Source of the DNA: Thalassotalea agarivorans | Lineage (GTDB): Bacteria; Pseudomonadota; Gammaproteobacteria; Enterobacterales; Alteromonadaceae | DNA length: 64,000 nucleotides | NCBI RefSeq assembly: GCF_030295955.1 | Contig: NZ_AP027363.1 | Span: 2,953,046 to 3,017,045, forward strand | Direction of reading: 5' to 3' | Part shown: one piece after another, positions 54,434 to 63,365 of the stretch | Layout of the letters: every line of letters starts with the position of its first letter | Numbering within the stretch: position 1 is the stretch's first letter | Program-made: the position numbers and the translations under genes | The notes under the pieces: generated by a model | The model's database searches: none | The model's input: only the letters and a program-made list of their open reading frames with translations | What the model was told of the DNA's origin: nothing

Positions 54434-55968
54434 TACTTAGGCGTTAACTGTAAATTGTGAAAATCAAAACTAAAGTCAGTGTAATACGACACTGCTTTCA
54501 TTTTTACAGATTCAACGTCGCCTTTTTCATCAATTGAAAAGGTAACAAATGCATCAGCTTCCAATGTGCGATCGTACCAACGTACAATAAATGTATCGTA
54601 CTGAAAGTGTTCTAATTTCCCAACAAGAAGATCGGTATGTTTAAAACGCATTTCCAAACTACCTTTACTCTCTACTATTTCAACATCCCCATACCATTGA
54701 TCTTGATATAGTTGAGCGTATTTAGATAACGGCAATGATGGCTTGCTCTGCTGATTTTTCTCATGAAAAACTTTTGCCAATCTTGCTTTTTCCTTATCGC
54801 GCCCTTGTTTGTCTCTTTTGGCAAAATAGCTAACCCAATCTTTATCTTCAAGCGCTAAATATTGTTCTAATATTTCGCGATAGATCGCGTTGAACGCCGC
54901 GCCAGATTGCTGGTTGGTTAGCACAACGAGCCCTAGGTTTTGCTCAGGCACTAGCACAACTTTAGATACCATCCCTAAAATTCCGCCGCTATGATGTGCC
55001 AGTTTGTAACCTTGGTAGTCGCCAATAAACCAACCTAATCCGTAACTGTTAAACTGGGTGCCATCGCGCTCTGTTGCTGTATTGGAGACCGCCAATGGAT
55101 TAGCTTGCGTCCACATTTTGTGGCTTTGCGTTTCGCTAAACAATTGATAACCGTTCAAACTTCCGCGGTTTAGCGCAAGCCTAATCCATTGCGACATATC
55201 CGTCACCGTTGAGCCAACAGCACCGGCCGCTTCAAAGTCTTCCAGAAAATTACCACCCACAACATGTAGCTCACCATTTAGCGGCACGTGGGCACTGGCA
55301 ACCTGTTGATTAGCTGTGTCAATATCGCTGTATCGCGCATAGGTCGAATTCATTGCTAATGGTTCAAAAATCTTTTCTTTAATAACCTCTTGCCAAGGTT
55401 TGTTTGATACGCGAGCAATCACTTCCCCAGCGGTGACAAACATCAAATTGTTATAGGCAAAGGCGCTTCTAAAGCTGGATTTTGGTTGCAGGTATTTTAG
55501 TTTCGACAAAACATAGCGACTATCATGACTTGTTGCTGGCCATATCATTAAGTCACCCTGCCCTAATCCTAATCCACTGTTGTGTTGCAACAAATCGATG
55601 ATTTGAAATTCACGTGTTACATAAGGGTCGTATAACTGAAATTCAGGCAAAATATCGATTACAGGTGTAGACCATTTAATTTTTCCCTGATCCACTAGAT
55701 TTGCTAACAAAGCAGCAGTCATTGCCTTGGTATTAGATGCAACACCAAAGATAGTATCGCTTGTTACGGCTTTTTTACTGCCTTTTTCAACAACACCGTA
55801 GCCTTTAGAGACGACGATTTTGTCATCTTTAACGATCGCAATAGCGACACCTGGGATATTAAAAGTGGCCATGGCCTTTTCAACGGCTGCATCTATCTGC
55901 GCTTGATGGTCTTGCGCAAAGGATACAAAGCTCCAGAGTAAGGCAATGGAAAATAAACACTTATTCAT
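54433..55968 (-). CDS. Serine hydrolase, beta-lactamase/class C-like with DUF3471 tail
   Basis: A 511-residue periplasmic protein with a signal peptide (cleaved after SFA). The catalytic SxxK is SNTK (78-81), with YNN (AYNNLMF) and an HSGG motif for the third box, and the extra C-terminal domain (about 410-511) resembles DUF3471. Members include D-aminopeptidases, esterases and D,D-peptidases; true beta-lactamase activity should not be assumed. ATG 55968 has AGAGAAG upstream; the 23-codon longer frame is ignored. Confidence 0.87.
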   Translation of the reverse strand: MNKCLFSIALLWSFVSFAQDHQAQIDAAVEKAMATFNIPGVAIAIVKDDKIVVSKGYGVVEKGSKKAVTSDTIFGVASNTKAMTAALLANLVDQGKIKWSTPVIDILPEFQLYDPYVTREFQIIDLLQHNSGLGLGQGDLMIWPATSHDSRYVLSKLKYLQPKSSFRSAFAYNNLMFVTAGEVIARVSNKPWQEVIKEKIFEPLAMNSTYARYSDIDTANQQVASAHVPLNGELHVVGGNFLEDFEAAGAVGSTVTDMSQWIRLALNRGSLNGYQLFSETQSHKMWTQANPLAVSNTATERDGTQFNSYGLGWFIGDYQGYKLAHHSGGILGMVSKVVLVPEQNLGLVVLTNQQSGAAFNAIYREILEQYLALEDKDWVSYFAKRDKQGRDKEKARLAKVFHEKNQQSKPSLPLSKYAQLYQDQWYGDVEIVESKGSLEMRFKHTDLLVGKLEHFQYDTFIVRWYDRTLEADAFVTFSIDEKGDVESVKMKAVSYYTDFSFDFHNLQLTPK

Positions 55969-56126
55969 CAGTACTTCTCTTTTTATTCTTGGTAATTTGT
56001 ACGACTTTAACAGTGACAAATCATTTTTCAATGGCACAATAGGAATAAGCTTTTAAGTGTTGTAAACATTCAACTGTTTTACAGGTCATTTAGAATTCCA
56101 TCAGTGCAATAAATATAAGGAATGTC

Positions 56127-57380
56127 ATGCGTGGTATCATCGTTTGGCTCTCGCTGTTAGTTACCTTTACCAGCGTAGCCCAAGAGCAAGCGAAAGAAAT
56201 TTTTAAAGAGCTCGCCCCGTCGTTGTTTCAAATAAAAATTATCGATAAAGCCAGTGGAGAAAAGTCGTCCATCGGTTCTGGTTTCCAGATTTCTGCTCAG
56301 GGACTGATAGCAACCAACTATCACGTTATTTCTAGTTTTGCGCGACACCCTGAAAAGTACACCATGGAATACCTCGATCATAATGGTGATACCGGTGAAT
56401 TAAGCTTACTCAGTGTAGATATCATCAATGACCTAGCATTAGTCAAACGAGAAATCGAAAATGATGCGCCTTATTTCGTTATTGCCAACAACACACCGGT
56501 AAAAGGGGAAGAAATATACTCTTTGGGTAACCCGCATGATTTAGGGATGATCGTAGTGCCAGGCACCTACAATGGCCTGAAGAAGGAATCTTTCAACGAT
56601 AAAATTCATTTTACTGGTTCTGTGAACCCAGGCATGAGTGGTGGCCCAGTAGTCAATAGAGACAAAGAAGTGGTTGGCATCAATGTTGCGACGGCGGGCA
56701 ACCAAATCGGCTTTTTAATTCCGCACCAAAAGCTTGTTGCACTAGTTGATGACTATCAAGAAAATGGCGAAACAACAGACATCAACGTGCAGATGACGGC
56801 GCAGTTAAAACAAAACCAACAGAAATTAATCGATGCATTGCTAGAAGCAGAATGGGAGCCAAGATTACTCGACAACAGCGGCATATTCCCATTAGTTAAG
56901 GCACCGTTTATTCGTTGTTGGGGCGATTCGAACAGCGACGAAGAAAAGCTGGTTAATTGGGCGGCGGCTTCTTGTATGTTGGAAGAAGACGTGTATATCG
57001 ACCAGCAGTTTAACACCGGCACGGTTGAGCTAGATTTCAGGTTGTATCGTGGCAATGATATTAGCGCATCTAAATTCTATAATTTGTATGAAAACTCGCT
57101 TACATTTCGCTCAGGCAACGATGTATCTAAAGACGATTCAACCGAATTCAAATGCCAACACAATATAGTGGATAATGGCGAGCAAAGTTTTACCAGCAAA
57201 ACGGTTTTTTGTACGCGCGCATACAAAGACTTTAAAGGACTATTCGATGTGATGTTTGTCGCCTTTAGCGTAGACAAAAACGATAAAGCACTCATCAGTC
57301 ATTTCACATTAGCTGGCGTAGAGCAAGCACCGGCATTAAAGTTTACCCGTAAGTTTATGGAGTCAGTATCATGGAATTAA
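56127..57380 (+). CDS. HtrA-like trypsin-fold serine protease without PDZ domain
   Basis: A 417-residue secreted protease. After a signal peptide (cleaved after SVA) comes the trypsin-2 domain with His66 (TNYHVIS), Asp102 (NDLALVK) and Ser171 (GMSGGPV). No PDZ domain follows; residues about 235-417 form a separate domain with several cysteines (RCWG, SCML, KCQH, FCTR) that I do not recognise. The gene overlaps the FHA gene by 10 nt, so protease and FHA protein are probably made together. Confidence 0.85.
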   Translation: MRGIIVWLSLLVTFTSVAQEQAKEIFKELAPSLFQIKIIDKASGEKSSIGSGFQISAQGLIATNYHVISSFARHPEKYTMEYLDHNGDTGELSLLSVDIINDLALVKREIENDAPYFVIANNTPVKGEEIYSLGNPHDLGMIVVPGTYNGLKKESFNDKIHFTGSVNPGMSGGPVVNRDKEVVGINVATAGNQIGFLIPHQKLVALVDDYQENGETTDINVQMTAQLKQNQQKLIDALLEAEWEPRLLDNSGIFPLVKAPFIRCWGDSNSDEEKLVNWAAASCMLEEDVYIDQQFNTGTVELDFRLYRGNDISASKFYNLYENSLTFRSGNDVSKDDSTEFKCQHNIVDNGEQSFTSKTVFCTRAYKDFKGLFDVMFVAFSVDKNDKALISHFTLAGVEQAPALKFTRKFMESVSWN

Positions 57381-58339
57381 TCATTGAAGAACTTACTCGT
57401 GGAAATAAACTTGTTGCCAGACACAAATACACTGCGAACGATATTTCTGTTGGTCGCGGCTACAATAACGACCTCATTTTGTCTGATCCACACGTTTGCC
57501 CTGAGCATTTAAATTTATCGTTTGACGGTGAACAATGGACTATTACCGACTTAGGCACAGTCAATGGTAGCTTTTTCTCAAAGAGTGATACGCCAGTGTC
57601 GGGAAACGTGGTGCGCTCTGGTGATATCATTCAAATGGGACACAGCAAAATACGCATCGTCTTTCCAAACCATCCCGTTGAAGCCAGTATCGAGCTAAGT
57701 CGCTTAGAAGGATTTATCAATTTTGTAAGGCATCCAGCCATCCTTATCGCAAACCTTGTAATATTTACGTTGGTTTCGATGTACATGCTTTATTTGAACC
57801 AAGTCGAAGAGACCACCATTACTAAGTTGTTTGTCGAAAGCACAATGCAAAAACTTTTAGTGTTCGGTTTATGGCCAGTTGCAGTTGCTATAGTTGCTCA
57901 ATTGACGAAAAACGAAGCTCGAATATTTGCGCAAATTAGCGCTAGCTTCACTATATTCAATATCTCAATGTTGATCGACTTTTTTGAAAAAATCATGTTA
58001 TTCAACACCTCTAGTGCGATCACATTAACCTGGCTAGTGACCATAGTTTCTATTGCCACTACATACTGCTTATTTTGGCTCAATTGCTACATTAGCTTCG
58101 TTATGACAGCTAAACGCCGCATTAAGATTGCAGGTTTAATGACAGCATTTTTGTTTGGCTTAATTTTTCTCTATCAAATCGCGTCAAAGCCAGAGTTTAG
58201 GTACCAGCCAAGATACAACGGTACCGTCATGGCACCTAAATATGTGTTGAAAGAAGGTCAGTCAGTAGATGAGTATCTCGAAGAAACACAGGCCTTGTTC
58301 GAGGATAGAATGAAAGAAGCAGAGAAAACTGACGACTAA
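57371..58339 (+). CDS. FHA-domain membrane protein
   Basis: A 322-residue protein. Residues 1-100 are an FHA phosphothreonine-binding domain: GR at 28-29, NNDLILSD, HVCPEHL (His46) and VNGSFF (Asn65-Gly66). The usually conserved serine before the histidine is Cys43. Five or six membrane helices follow (about 125-270) and the tail is acidic. Translationally coupled to the protease gene. The pair could join cytoplasmic phospho-signalling to an extracytoplasmic protease; this is inference. Confidence 0.85.
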   Translation: MELIIEELTRGNKLVARHKYTANDISVGRGYNNDLILSDPHVCPEHLNLSFDGEQWTITDLGTVNGSFFSKSDTPVSGNVVRSGDIIQMGHSKIRIVFPNHPVEASIELSRLEGFINFVRHPAILIANLVIFTLVSMYMLYLNQVEETTITKLFVESTMQKLLVFGLWPVAVAIVAQLTKNEARIFAQISASFTIFNISMLIDFFEKIMLFNTSSAITLTWLVTIVSIATTYCLFWLNCYISFVMTAKRRIKIAGLMTAFLFGLIFLYQIASKPEFRYQPRYNGTVMAPKYVLKEGQSVDEYLEETQALFEDRMKEAEKTDD

Positions 58340-58354
58340 GTTAGTTTTATCGCA

Positions 58355-58390
58355 ATAAAAAAGCCAGCAATTACGCTGGCTTTTTTTTGC
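58355..58390. terminator. Bidirectional terminator between the FHA gene and trpS
   Basis: AAAAAGCCAGC aattac GCTGGCTTTTTTTT; serves both converging transcripts. Confidence 0.9.
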
Positions 58391-58401
58391 AAATAATTCG
58401 C

Positions 58402-59406
58402 TTACGGACGCTTTATAAATCCTACCGCGTCATACACTTGAGCAACGATTTTGTCTGCACGCTCTGACGCTTTTTCAGCACCTTGAGCCATTACTTTATT
58501 AAGGAATGCTGCATCTTCTCGATACTCATGATAACGTTGCTGGATAGGCGTTAGCATGCCGACAACGGCTTCGGCTACATCACCTTTTAAATGACCATAC
58601 ATTTTATCTTCATATTGAGGGACAAGCGCTTCAATAGACTCGCCCGTTGCACACGACAATAGGCTAAGCAGATTTGAAACACCTGGTTTTTCTTCGATAT
58701 CAAAATAAATGCGAGCTTGTTCGTCAGAATCTGTTTTAGCCGATTTTATTTTCTTGGTAATTTTCTTAGGATCTTCTAACAAGCCAATAAAGTTTTTCGG
58801 GTTAGCATCCGACTTAGACATTTTTTTGGTCGGCTCTTGAAGACTCATTACACGAGCGCCATGCTCTGGGATATAAGGGTCTGGAATGGTAAAGATATCA
58901 CCATACAAATTGTTAAAGCGTGTCGCCACATCGCGAGCAAGCTCTAAATGTTGTTTTTGATCGTCACCCACTGGCACGCGATTCGCGTTATACAATAAGA
59001 TATCTGCAGCCATCAATACAGGATAAGTAAACAAACCAGAATTCATGTTTGCTTCAGACTTTTGAGACTTGTCCTTATATTGCGTCATTCTGTTTAGTTC
59101 ACCCATCTGCGTATAACAATTTAGAATCCAACTTAATTGACTATGTGCAGGTACGTGGCTTTGAACAAAAATCGTGCTTTTTTCGGGATCAACACCACAA
59201 GCTAGGTACAATGCTAGCCCATCTAAACAGGCCTTGTGCAATGCTTTAGGATCTTGGCGCACTGTTATCGCGTGTAAATCTACAATGGAGTAATAGCAGT
59301 TGTGGTCATCTTGCATGTTTACCCACTGGCGTAATGCACCAAGATAGTTACCAATGGTTAATTCACCCGAAGGCTGACAGCCACTTAATACGACCGGTTT
59401 ACTCAT
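58402..59406 (-). CDS. trpS: Tryptophanyl-tRNA synthetase
   Basis: A 334-residue class Ic synthetase charging tRNA-Trp. The HIGH-like motif is TIGN ([17 protein letters not shown]) and the KMSKS loop is intact ([11 protein letters not shown]). It lies 11 nt downstream of rpe; gph, which separates them in E. coli, is missing. Confidence 0.96.
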   Translation of the reverse strand: MSKPVVLSGCQPSGELTIGNYLGALRQWVNMQDDHNCYYSIVDLHAITVRQDPKALHKACLDGLALYLACGVDPEKSTIFVQSHVPAHSQLSWILNCYTQMGELNRMTQYKDKSQKSEANMNSGLFTYPVLMAADILLYNANRVPVGDDQKQHLELARDVATRFNNLYGDIFTIPDPYIPEHGARVMSLQEPTKKMSKSDANPKNFIGLLEDPKKITKKIKSAKTDSDEQARIYFDIEEKPGVSNLLSLLSCATGESIEALVPQYEDKMYGHLKGDVAEAVVGMLTPIQQRYHEYREDAAFLNKVMAQGAEKASERADKIVAQVYDAVGFIKRP

Positions 59407-59417
59407 AAGATTCCTTA

Positions 59418-60107
59418 TTACTTTCTAACTGCTGAGTGCGTTACTTGGCTTAACTGTTCTCGCATCTCATTTATGACTTTTTGATAATCTGGTTGTGAAA
59501 ATATTGCCGAACCCGCCACAAACATATCGGCACCAGCTTCTGCAATTTCTTTTATATTGTTAACGTTGACGCCACCGTCTATTTCTAGTCGGATTTTTCG
59601 CCCTGATTGCTCGATGAGCGCTCTTACTTGGCGCAACTTCTCGATAGTATGTGGTATAAACGTCTGCCCTCCAAAACCGGGATTGACAGACATCAGCATA
59701 ATAACATCGAGCTTATCCAAAACATGTTCTAAAGTTGTTAAAGGCGTTGCAGGGTTCAATACCAAACCTGCCTGACAACCGTGATCCTTAATCAACTGCA
59801 ATGTTCTATCAACATGCTTAGACGCTTCGGGATGAAACGTAATAATATTAGCACCTGCCTTTGCAAATGCCGGCACGATCTGATCAACAGGCTCTATCAT
59901 CAGATGAACATCAATAGGTGCTGTTATGCCATAGTCTCTTAATGCCTGACAAAACATAGGGCCAAAGGTTAAATTAGGCACATAATGATTGTCCATTACG
60001 TCAAAGTGAACAACGTCAGCACCAGCAGCGAGTACCTTCTCGACATCCTCACCTAAGCGAGCAAAATCTGCTGACAAAATTGACGGTGCAATTAAATAAG
60101 ACGACAT
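59418..60107 (-). CDS. rpe: Ribulose-phosphate 3-epimerase
   Basis: Interconverts ribulose 5-phosphate and xylulose 5-phosphate in the pentose phosphate pathway. The 229-residue TIM barrel has [44 protein letters not shown] (metal His) and LEIDGGVN (catalytic Asp). First gene of the rpe-trpS operon. Confidence 0.96.
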   Translation of the reverse strand: MSSYLIAPSILSADFARLGEDVEKVLAAGADVVHFDVMDNHYVPNLTFGPMFCQALRDYGITAPIDVHLMIEPVDQIVPAFAKAGANIITFHPEASKHVDRTLQLIKDHGCQAGLVLNPATPLTTLEHVLDKLDVIMLMSVNPGFGGQTFIPHTIEKLRQVRALIEQSGRKIRLEIDGGVNVNNIKEIAEAGADMFVAGSAIFSQPDYQKVINEMREQLSQVTHSAVRK

Positions 60108-60217
60108 ATAGCTTCCCCTTTTCTTAATGGCGCTACTTTATAACAAATTGATTAAATAATCGATAATCAAAATCATAAACCAATTCAATAAATTACTCGC
60201 ACCATTGCGGAACGTGC

Positions 60218-60335
60218 GCACCATGAAAGTGCAAAAGTTGAGCAGTAACTCTAAATAAAGCAAACCTATAACATGTGTAACCTATTGAATATAAAAGAAA
60301 TAGTGGCTTTTGGCACGAGTGGGCATTTTCCTTGC
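60218..60335 (+). promoter_or_regulatory. Sigma-54-like promoter with NtrC-like upstream site
   Basis: GG at 60322-60323, ten bases, GC at 60334-60335 (GGCATTTTCCTTGCT) fits the -24/-12 pattern of sigma-54. About 90 bp upstream, GCACCA tga AAGTGC (60218-60232) resembles an NtrC half-site pair, overlapped by GCAC...GTGC at about 60200-60217. The predicted start is about 27 nt before the TIGR02001 gene. Confidence 0.5.
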
Positions 60336-60373
60336 TTTAAATTACAGCAATTATAAAAACAGAGAGAAAAAAC

Positions 60374-61039
60374 ATGAAAAAATCACTTTTAACTATCGCT
60401 TTAAGTTCAGCGCTAGCTGCTACTACTTTTCAAGCTTCTGCAGAAGAAACATCTGGCACAGGCGTTGAAGGTTTAAGCACTAATGTTGGTTTAGTATCTC
60501 AATATTACTACCGCGGTATTCAACAAACTGGTAGCGCTTCAGCGAGTGCTGGTATTGACTATGACATCGGTGCTGGTTTTGCAGTAGGTGCATGGACAGC
60601 GGATGTAGGCGACGGTATCGAAGTTGACCTATACGGTAGCTGGGGTATGGAAACTGAAAGCGGTTTCGGTTTCTCAGTAGGCGCAACAACTTACCAGTAC
60701 ACTGGTGACTTTGATTCTGCGTATAACGAGATCAACCTTGGTGCAAGCTTCAGCTTCGTATCTGTAGACTTTGCTGCTGGTAAGCACGAAGAAGACCTAG
60801 GTTTAGGCATTGTAGAATCAGATTACACGTTTGTATCGATTACAGCTGAATACGAAGGTTTCTACGGTACTTTCGGTTTACACGGCGGTGACTTTGAAGG
60901 CGACTATGTAGAGTTAGGTTGGGGCACAGACATCGGTGGTTTCGATGCAGGTGTTGCACTTATCCTTAACTCAGAAGAGTTAGCTGGTGGCGGTGACGCA
61001 GACCAAGCATTAGTATTTAGCTTAGGTAAATCTTTCTAA
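60374..61039 (+). CDS. TIGR02001 family outer-membrane protein
   Basis: A 221-residue protein with a signal peptide (cleaved after ASA). The family pattern is clear: STNVGLVSQYYYRGIQQTGSASASAGIDYDI, AVGAWTADVGDG, EVDLYGSWG. It forms a beta-barrel ending in LGKSF. Family members often lie beside glnK-amtB and are taken to be nitrogen-responsive; here those genes are absent, yet the promoter looks sigma-54-dependent. Own terminator. Confidence 0.9.
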   Translation: MKKSLLTIALSSALAATTFQASAEETSGTGVEGLSTNVGLVSQYYYRGIQQTGSASASAGIDYDIGAGFAVGAWTADVGDGIEVDLYGSWGMETESGFGFSVGATTYQYTGDFDSAYNEINLGASFSFVSVDFAAGKHEEDLGLGIVESDYTFVSITAEYEGFYGTFGLHGGDFEGDYVELGWGTDIGGFDAGVALILNSEELAGGGDADQALVFSLGKSF

Positions 61040-61060
61040 GCTAAACCCTGTTTGTTACAC

Positions 61061-61090
61061 GAAAAAGCCGACAATCATGTCGGCTTTTTT
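61061..61090 (+). terminator. Terminator of the TIGR02001 gene
   Basis: AAAAAGCCGACA atca TGTCGGCTTTTTT. Confidence 0.9.
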
Positions 61091-61180
61091 ATTGCTTAAC
61101 GCTTCTATATCTTAAACTAAAGATTGTGTTAGGCTAAAAAAGCGCAAAATTTTAGCGATAAATAACTTATAAAACTATAG

Positions 61181-61363
61181 ATGAACTTTAAACAAACATT
61201 AAAAAGTGTTGCTGCTGCTTTTTTTGGCGTGCAAAGTGACAAAAATAGAGAAAGAGACTTTACCCAAGGTAAATTTTCACACTTTGTTGTGGCTGGAGTT
61301 ATTGCGGTAGTAGTATTTATTTGTACTTTAGTAGTTATTGTTCAAGCGGTAATGCCAAGTTAG
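61181..61363 (+). CDS. DUF2970 family small membrane protein
   Basis: A 60-residue protein: SVAAAFFGVQSDKNRERDFTQGKFSHFVVAGVIAVVVFICTLVVIV, the DUF2970 layout with a soluble N-terminal part and one C-terminal membrane helix. Function unknown. No strong ribosome site is visible. Confidence 0.8.
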   Translation: MNFKQTLKSVAAAFFGVQSDKNRERDFTQGKFSHFVVAGVIAVVVFICTLVVIVQAVMPS

Positions 61364-61533
61364 TAAGCTTTATGTTCAGCTACCTTTTAAAATATTGTCC
61401 TTTATGAAGATTTAGTATTGATTCTTACTATTTTTTTTGATAACAATAGGTTAGAGTCTAATTGACTCGATAGCTCATCCCAATTTTTACAAAGAAGGAT
61501 GAAAGGATTCAATAATAAGAAAATAGGATTTTT

Positions 61534-61752
61534 ATGGACAATATAAATAGAAATTTAAAACACTCTGCTCTTTTTATAATAGGTGCCTTATTTGCGTTTT
61601 TAGCTATCGCTAGAGAAAGTACCGTCATTACTTCAAAAGGAACTTTTCGATGTGAAAATGCCTGCGTAGTTGACGAAAACGGAAATGTAACCGACAATGC
61701 CGGAGGAAAAGTTTGGAAGTTAGTTGTACCAGAAGCTCCAAAAGATACTTAA
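61534..61752 (+). CDS. Hypothetical single-pass membrane protein
   Basis: A 72-residue protein with one membrane helix (about 10-27) and a short extracytoplasmic domain containing two cysteines (FRCENACVVDENG). AGGA lies 6-9 nt before the ATG. I do not recognise the family. It precedes another orphan gene, with a hairpin AGAGCCAC agta GTGGCTCT (61765-61784) between them. Confidence 0.6.
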   Translation: MDNINRNLKHSALFIIGALFAFLAIARESTVITSKGTFRCENACVVDENGNVTDNAGGKVWKLVVPEAPKDT

Positions 61753-61792
61753 AGGAAATAATTAGAGCCACAGTAGTGGCTCTATAATACAT

Positions 61793-62479
61793 ATGGATAT
61801 AAAAATGACTTTTAAAAAATTAATCTGCTTACTGTTTGTAATTGCAACAATTGTTTATTTATCTTTCTTTCTTAATGGTAATGTAAAAAACTCAAGCTCA
61901 TACATCAAAAATAGTTATTCAGAAATAACAGACGCACCTGCGCAACTATTAACAGACAACATGCTTAGTTATGAATCAATACAAACCAAAGAAGCCTTCC
62001 CAATTGATAAACATATTACTAATAATACCAGTATAGATAGCACTAATCCCTCTAATACTAAACTTACGCATCTTGATAACTTACTAGAGGAAGATCATAA
62101 CTCGGTAACACTAGATAGTACTACAATAGAATCGTTAAGCTTAAATGAAACTCGCATACTAATTACAAATTTAGAAAGCAAATTGTATAAACCTGAAAGC
62201 CAAGAACTTCTAATTGCATTACAAGAAATAGCATATAAAGATCTCTCAGAAATGGAAGGTATGAATTTAGAATCTATCTCATGTTCAGACAATCTTTGTG
62301 GAGTAATTTTTTCTGGAAATAAAATGAAAAGTGTTATTGATGCGCTTAATAATCTTTCTCAAAGTTCTGATATGTCGAGTAAAATAAAGGGAGGCACATT
62401 ACGAGTTATTGAAGATAATGAGGAATTTTACGGAGTAATTATTGCTTCAATTGGGGCAAAACCAATAACTCTAAAATAG
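61793..62479 (+). CDS. Hypothetical membrane-anchored protein, AT-rich orphan
   Basis: A 228-residue protein with an N-terminal anchor or signal helix (about 6-28), a Ser/Asn/Thr-rich linker (about 35-110) and a compact C-terminal domain containing a CSDNLC pair (about 165-228). The gene is clearly richer in A+T than its neighbours, which suggests a different origin. No family is recognised. ATG 61793 or 61805 could be the start; neither has a good ribosome site. Its stop codon abuts the dam stop with no spacing. Confidence 0.6.
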   Translation: MDIKMTFKKLICLLFVIATIVYLSFFLNGNVKNSSSYIKNSYSEITDAPAQLLTDNMLSYESIQTKEAFPIDKHITNNTSIDSTNPSNTKLTHLDNLLEEDHNSVTLDSTTIESLSLNETRILITNLESKLYKPESQELLIALQEIAYKDLSEMEGMNLESISCSDNLCGVIFSGNKMKSVIDALNNLSQSSDMSSKIKGGTLRVIEDNEEFYGVIIASIGAKPITLK

Positions 62480-63295
62480 TTATTTATAAAGTGCGAGTAG
62501 CTCACCTACTTTTTTACGTGTTGTGGTTGCTCGGCTAATGGTGCGCGACACTTTTATTTTCTTAATGCTAGAGGCATTTTCATAAATTTTTCGCGTCCAA
62601 ACGGTGTCATGATTAGAAATCAACACTCGTGCACCAATTGCTTGTGCAGCTTCGGCTACGTTAGCTAAGTCTGCTTGTTCATCTAAACCAAAGCCGTTGC
62701 CCGCGTAACTAACAAAACTCGCTGTTTTGCTTAAAGGAACATATGGTGGATCGCAGTAAATTACATCGCCCTTACCCGCACGTTTAAAGGTATTTCGGTA
62801 ACATTCAGAGGTAAATTCAACACGCTGTGCTTTCTCAGCAAAAAACTTTAATTCTTCCAACGGAAAGTAAGGTTTTTTGTACTTGCCAAAAGGCACATTG
62901 TAACCGCCAGATTTGTTGTAACGACATAAGCCGTTGTAACCATGACGGTTTAGGTATAAAAACAAAAGGGAGCGGTAGTAGGTATCCGTGGTTTGATTAA
63001 ACTCAGCGCGAAGATGGTAATACTGCTCAGACTCATTGTTTTGCATAGAAAACAACATTTGAGCGTCGGCTATAAATGTCGCACTATCTCGTTGCAGTGT
63101 TTTGTAAAGGTTAACCAGGTCGCGATTGATATCATTTAATAAATAGCTATCGTAATCACTATTAAGAAAAATAGAACCAGCGCCGACAAACGGCTCTATT
63201 AGGCGCTCTCCTTTCGGCAGCATTTTGTTGATTGTGTCGCTTAGCGCATACTTGCCACCAGCCCACTTTAAAAACGCTCTATTTTTCTTCACCAT
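62480..63295 (-). CDS. dam: DNA adenine methylase Dam
   Basis: Methylates adenine N6 in GATC, guiding mismatch repair and replication control. The 271-residue product has the AdoMet motif FLKWAGGKY near the N-terminus, EPFVGAGSIFLN, and the catalytic DPPY (VIYCDPPYVPLS). Length and order match E. coli Dam. It is 70 nt downstream of aroB with no damX between; the plus-strand orphan gene ends exactly at its stop. Confidence 0.96.
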   Translation of the reverse strand: MVKKNRAFLKWAGGKYALSDTINKMLPKGERLIEPFVGAGSIFLNSDYDSYLLNDINRDLVNLYKTLQRDSATFIADAQMLFSMQNNESEQYYHLRAEFNQTTDTYYRSLLFLYLNRHGYNGLCRYNKSGGYNVPFGKYKKPYFPLEELKFFAEKAQRVEFTSECYRNTFKRAGKGDVIYCDPPYVPLSKTASFVSYAGNGFGLDEQADLANVAEAAQAIGARVLISNHDTVWTRKIYENASSIKKIKVSRTISRATTTRKKVGELLALYK

Positions 63296-63365
63296 TTAAC
63301 GGCTTTCTATACCACCTAAAACTGGACATGATTGTATCTTTATTTCTAGCAAGATGCAGTAAAAG

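Noticed and set aside
54433-55968. Antibiotic-resistance beta-lactamase
   Set aside because: The SxxK/YxN fold is shared with many peptidases and esterases, and the DUF3471-like tail points to that branch; no evidence for resistance.
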